A stretch of DNA of 64,000 nt from Oscheius dolichura (Eukaryota; Nematoda; Chromadorea; Rhabditida; Rhabditidae). Under the pieces are notes generated by a model that was given only the letters and a program-made list of their open reading frames with translations, searched no databases and was not told the DNA's origin. Positions 61,361-64,000 of the stretch are shown here, in pieces (position 1 is the first letter of the stretch; every line of letters begins with the position of its first letter). Location: assembly GCA_932521035.1 (NCBI GenBank), contig OW051496.1:10230001-10294000 (forward strand), written 5' to 3'. A program made the position numbers and the translations under genes.

Positions 61361-61933
61361 AAATATTATGACTCATTTATTCGAGGTTTCAGGTTCATCT
61401 TGTGAGATTTCTTTCCATCAAGAGAATTCATGAAGACATTTTTTCTATGGAGAGGGAATCTTACCGTAATCTCTACTGGGAAGTTACCGTAATGCTCCGT
61501 CTGGCGAGTGCCAGAAGCTTTATAAAAAGTTTGCCCTCCATACTTGGCATTCCTTTATTCGAGGGCGCCAGAGGAACACCGCAAGCCCGGAAGTTATTCG
61601 AACTGCGGGAAATGTTCCTCCTCCTTCTTTTTATCTTCCTGCCGCTCCCGGCTCATTGCCAACAGTTGCCAAAAGTTGCCTACTTTTTACGGGTGCGGGC
61701 GACGCGAAATCCCCTGCCATCGCTTCTGTGTGAAGCCGCGGGTTCGATCCCCGCCGCGGTCGAATTTTTTTGCTTTTTTTGCCCTAGGTGTTCTGAAGTC
61801 TTTTTATATGAATTTACCTTCGTGGTAGGACCCAGGAAGGCTGTAGATTATGATAAATTAATAATAATAGTTTTATTAATTTACATTTAATTGTATTTTT
61901 TGTTCTTTTCTTTCCTTTTCTGCTCTCGACAAT
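61361..61933. other. Intergenic region between convergent SLC2 and KCTD genes
   Basis: No gene seen. It contains SINE-like unit S9 and a family A right-arm remnant (TTTTTACGGGTGCGGGCGAC near 61,685), plus AT-rich 3' UTR sequence with AATAAA signals on both strands. Confidence 0.5.
61703..61783 (+). repeat. tRNA-derived SINE-like unit S9
   Basis: GCCGCGGGTTCGATCCCCGC (B box) then CGCGGTCGAATTTTTTTGCT and TTTTTTGCC; the A-box half seems replaced by a family A remnant. Confidence 0.6.
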
Positions 61934-63989
61934 CTATCGTTTAAATCCGTTGTAATAGAGGGATTGAGAGATCTGGCTGACCGTATTCTTCAGGGCGTTC
62001 ATTGAATCCTCCGCGTCTTCTCGTTTCTTTTCCTCATCTCGGAGGGTATCGACAATATTACGGCGGAGCACCTCCAGTCCGAAGAATTCGGCTTCTCTCT
62101 TTAATTTTAGCGATTAAAACTGAAAAAAAGGATAGAACCAAAAGTTGACGGAGGAGGTAGAGATCCTCCGGCAGGACCATCTTCTTCCCGTCTCTTAGGT
62201 GTTGCAGAATGTAAGCGAACAAATCCCCGTCTCTGTTGATAAATATGGCATTTTGACTGTCTTCCTGAAAAGAAATTCGTCTTTTTTACGGGTTTATATG
62301 AAAAAGGCGGGGAAAACTACCGTAATCCATCGAAAAATTGCTTCTTTTCCAACAATTTTCACCTCAAAATGAGTCAGATAGGTTGGTTTCCCTGCCGCCG
62401 CACCCGTAACATCTCGGCAGTTGGGCGCTCTGTTCATCACGCGTCAATCCCGCCAGCTGCCGAGATTTTACGGGTGCGGCAACCGGAACTGAAATGCTGG
62501 CACGTTTTCCAAGATTACGGTAGCTTTCCTCTTTTTTTAAATTTAATGGAATACAATAAATTTACCACAAAATTTCGATGATACAGTAGAACTTTTCCGG
62601 AGGTTTCATCAATTCGTAGAAAATGATGGAAATATTGACTACGGACACGGCAGAGCGTCTCATAAAATGTTGAATACCTGGAAAAAGGAGAGAGAGAATA
62701 AATACTTTTTATAGCTTGTACAGGGACATTTCCGCCTGCGTGGCATTCATTTTTATATGGCTGATAACATGCCATCCGAGCGGGAAGCGGCATGGTAGCC
62801 GGAGAAGTTTGTTGGTTTAGAATTTTCGGGGAAAAAGTTTATTTTTCCATTTTTTTTTTGATATGGCAAACGATTTATAAGAACACGTTCTTGTAGAGCT
62901 CGTTGTTGGCTACAGTTAAAGGCTAAATTTAGGCGGGAAAGTCTAAAATTTCGAAATCTGGCGTCACTTTTTCGGAGCGCCACTGCGGTGGGATAAAATG
63001 GGCGCCTACCGTTTGCCTCCTACATTGAGCTGGACAATTTCTGTTGCGTGATGAGCTGAGACATCTTGTAGACTCTGTAAACCACTGTATTAATTAATAG
63101 ATTATTGTAGAAAAAAAGAACTGACAACGACAAATTCCCTCGTCGGCGTCGGGGTACTGTGAAGGGCGGCCGGCATGTTGTATGTGAGCGACTATCGCGG
63201 CTGGATGATGCGTGAATCAGGAGGCAACGGGGTCTTATCACGACGCCTCCCAACGAATTTTATTGCTTCTTTTTCTGTTTACAAAACCACCAATTCTAGC
63301 GACCTTTTCAGTAGATGGAGTCTCAACTCGGGATTTTGGTGCGCCTGCATCCATAAAATCTCGGCAGCTGGCGGAATAGGCGCAACGCGCTCCAGAAACT
63401 AAAGGTCGCCGAGCTGCCGAGAGTTTACGGGTGCGGGGGTACTGATTTCTGACCTCCCATCTGTGGAAATGAATTGCTTCTGCTGAGATTTCCACTATTT
63501 TTTCAGGGCGTGATTCCGAAAAGTTCCAAGAGGTATAAAAGATGATAATGCAGAGATTTGCACGGGTTTAGTTGGACAAATCGGGGTGATTCACCAAGAA
63601 GAAGTGATAACCCTTTGCAGACTGGAAAAAGACAGTGGGACGATTCATCAGGGTTTCAACAGCAGAAAAGAGTTTTCAAGGGTAACATGAGCTCCTAACT
63701 GTATATGACGTAGAATTTTTGGACTACAAATCCGTTTTCTGGAGAAATTTTGAAAAAAAGGGGAATAAGTACGGTTATTTGTATTACAATCGGTATCTGG
63801 ATCAATTTTGTGGATAAATAAACACATTTTTATTTTTTAAGGGGAAAAAACGCTTACTTTAGCATCCCGAATCTCGGGAACCATTGGTCTAATCTGTGGG
63901 GCAGTGTGTAGCGAATGTCTCTTCTGAAGAGTGACCATCGGCTGTCCCGGCATCATACCGGGAGGGAGATCTCTTCCTCTGGACGACAT
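61934..63989 (-). CDS. BTB/T1-domain protein, KCTD family
   Basis: Potassium-channel-tetramerisation-like BTB protein, typically an oligomeric adaptor (for example for cullin-3). Exons on the minus strand: 63858-63989 (MSSRGRDLPPGMMPGQPMV), 63010-63074, about 62590-62677, a short exon near 62,320-62,365, about 62145-62265 and 61934-62100. The T1 motifs are plain: IVQLNVGGKR|YSTFYETLCR at the start, AIFINRDGDLFAYILQHLR in the middle, and LREAEFFGLEVLRRNI at the end, followed by a charged coiled-coil tail ending NGFKR. The first exon can be spliced directly to the VQLNVGG exon in phase. A small extra exon near 63,630 is possible. Partner unknown. A family A element sits in an intron. Confidence 0.82.
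62400..62477. repeat. Family A palindromic element, copy 14
   Basis: GCACCCGTAACATCTCGGCA and AGCTGCCGAGATTTTACGGG arms. In a KCTD intron. Confidence 0.85.
63347..63434. repeat. Family A palindromic element, copy 15
   Basis: GCATCCATAAAATCTCGGCA and GAGCTGCCGAGAGTTTACGG arms. In the first KCTD intron. Confidence 0.82.
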
Positions 63990-64000
63990 CTGAACTCTTC

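Overview
The window is nuclear DNA of a nematode. The evidence is dense genes with introns mostly of 30-60 bp, acceptors of the form TTTTCAG/TTTTAG, acceptor-like sites directly before many start codons (as at trans-splice sites), tight same-strand gene clusters, a class-E serpentine receptor (a family known from nematodes) and a nematode-type beta-tubulin. The receptor favours a chromadorean; I cannot name the species. All coordinates come from reading splice sites and conserved protein motifs by eye, so individual exon edges carry some error.

Layout. 1-925: minus-strand start of a peptide GPCR of the GnRH/AKH-receptor type, running off the left edge. 926-9,500: gene-poor and built of inverted-repeat elements, tRNA-derived SINE-like units and low-complexity DNA. 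9,992-11,077: an unrecognised two-domain-like protein. 11,598-19,872: a long multi-exon gene of the complement C3 / alpha-2-macroglobulin family with a C-terminal C345C (NTR) domain but no recognisable thioester motif. 19,978-27,349: four closely spaced minus-strand genes (EMC6, GCC1-type golgin, TSEN34, LSM2), probably an operon, with a tyrosine phosphatase on the plus strand nested inside a GCC1 intron. 28,461-33,185: an organic-anion transporter (SLCO/OATP), with possible further 5' exons to about 34,285. 34,700-38,940: no gene recognised. 38,954-41,291: complex I subunit NDUFV1 (minus), divergent from PP2A scaffold subunit A (41,974), which is followed on the plus strand by valyl-tRNA synthetase, cap methyltransferase CMTR2, an SRE receptor, beta-tubulin and an SLC2 sugar transporter. 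61,934-63,989: a KCTD-type BTB protein (minus).

Housekeeping functions (translation, tRNA splicing, mRNA decay/splicing, capping, respiration, membrane insertion, Golgi tethering) sit in the same-strand clusters. Receptors, transporters, phosphatase and the C3-like gene stand alone or nested. Introns are heavily loaded with short palindromic elements. The commonest is a ~90 bp hairpin element with about 16 copies in the window, most of them inside introns. I found no rRNA, CRISPR or convincing functional tRNA gene.
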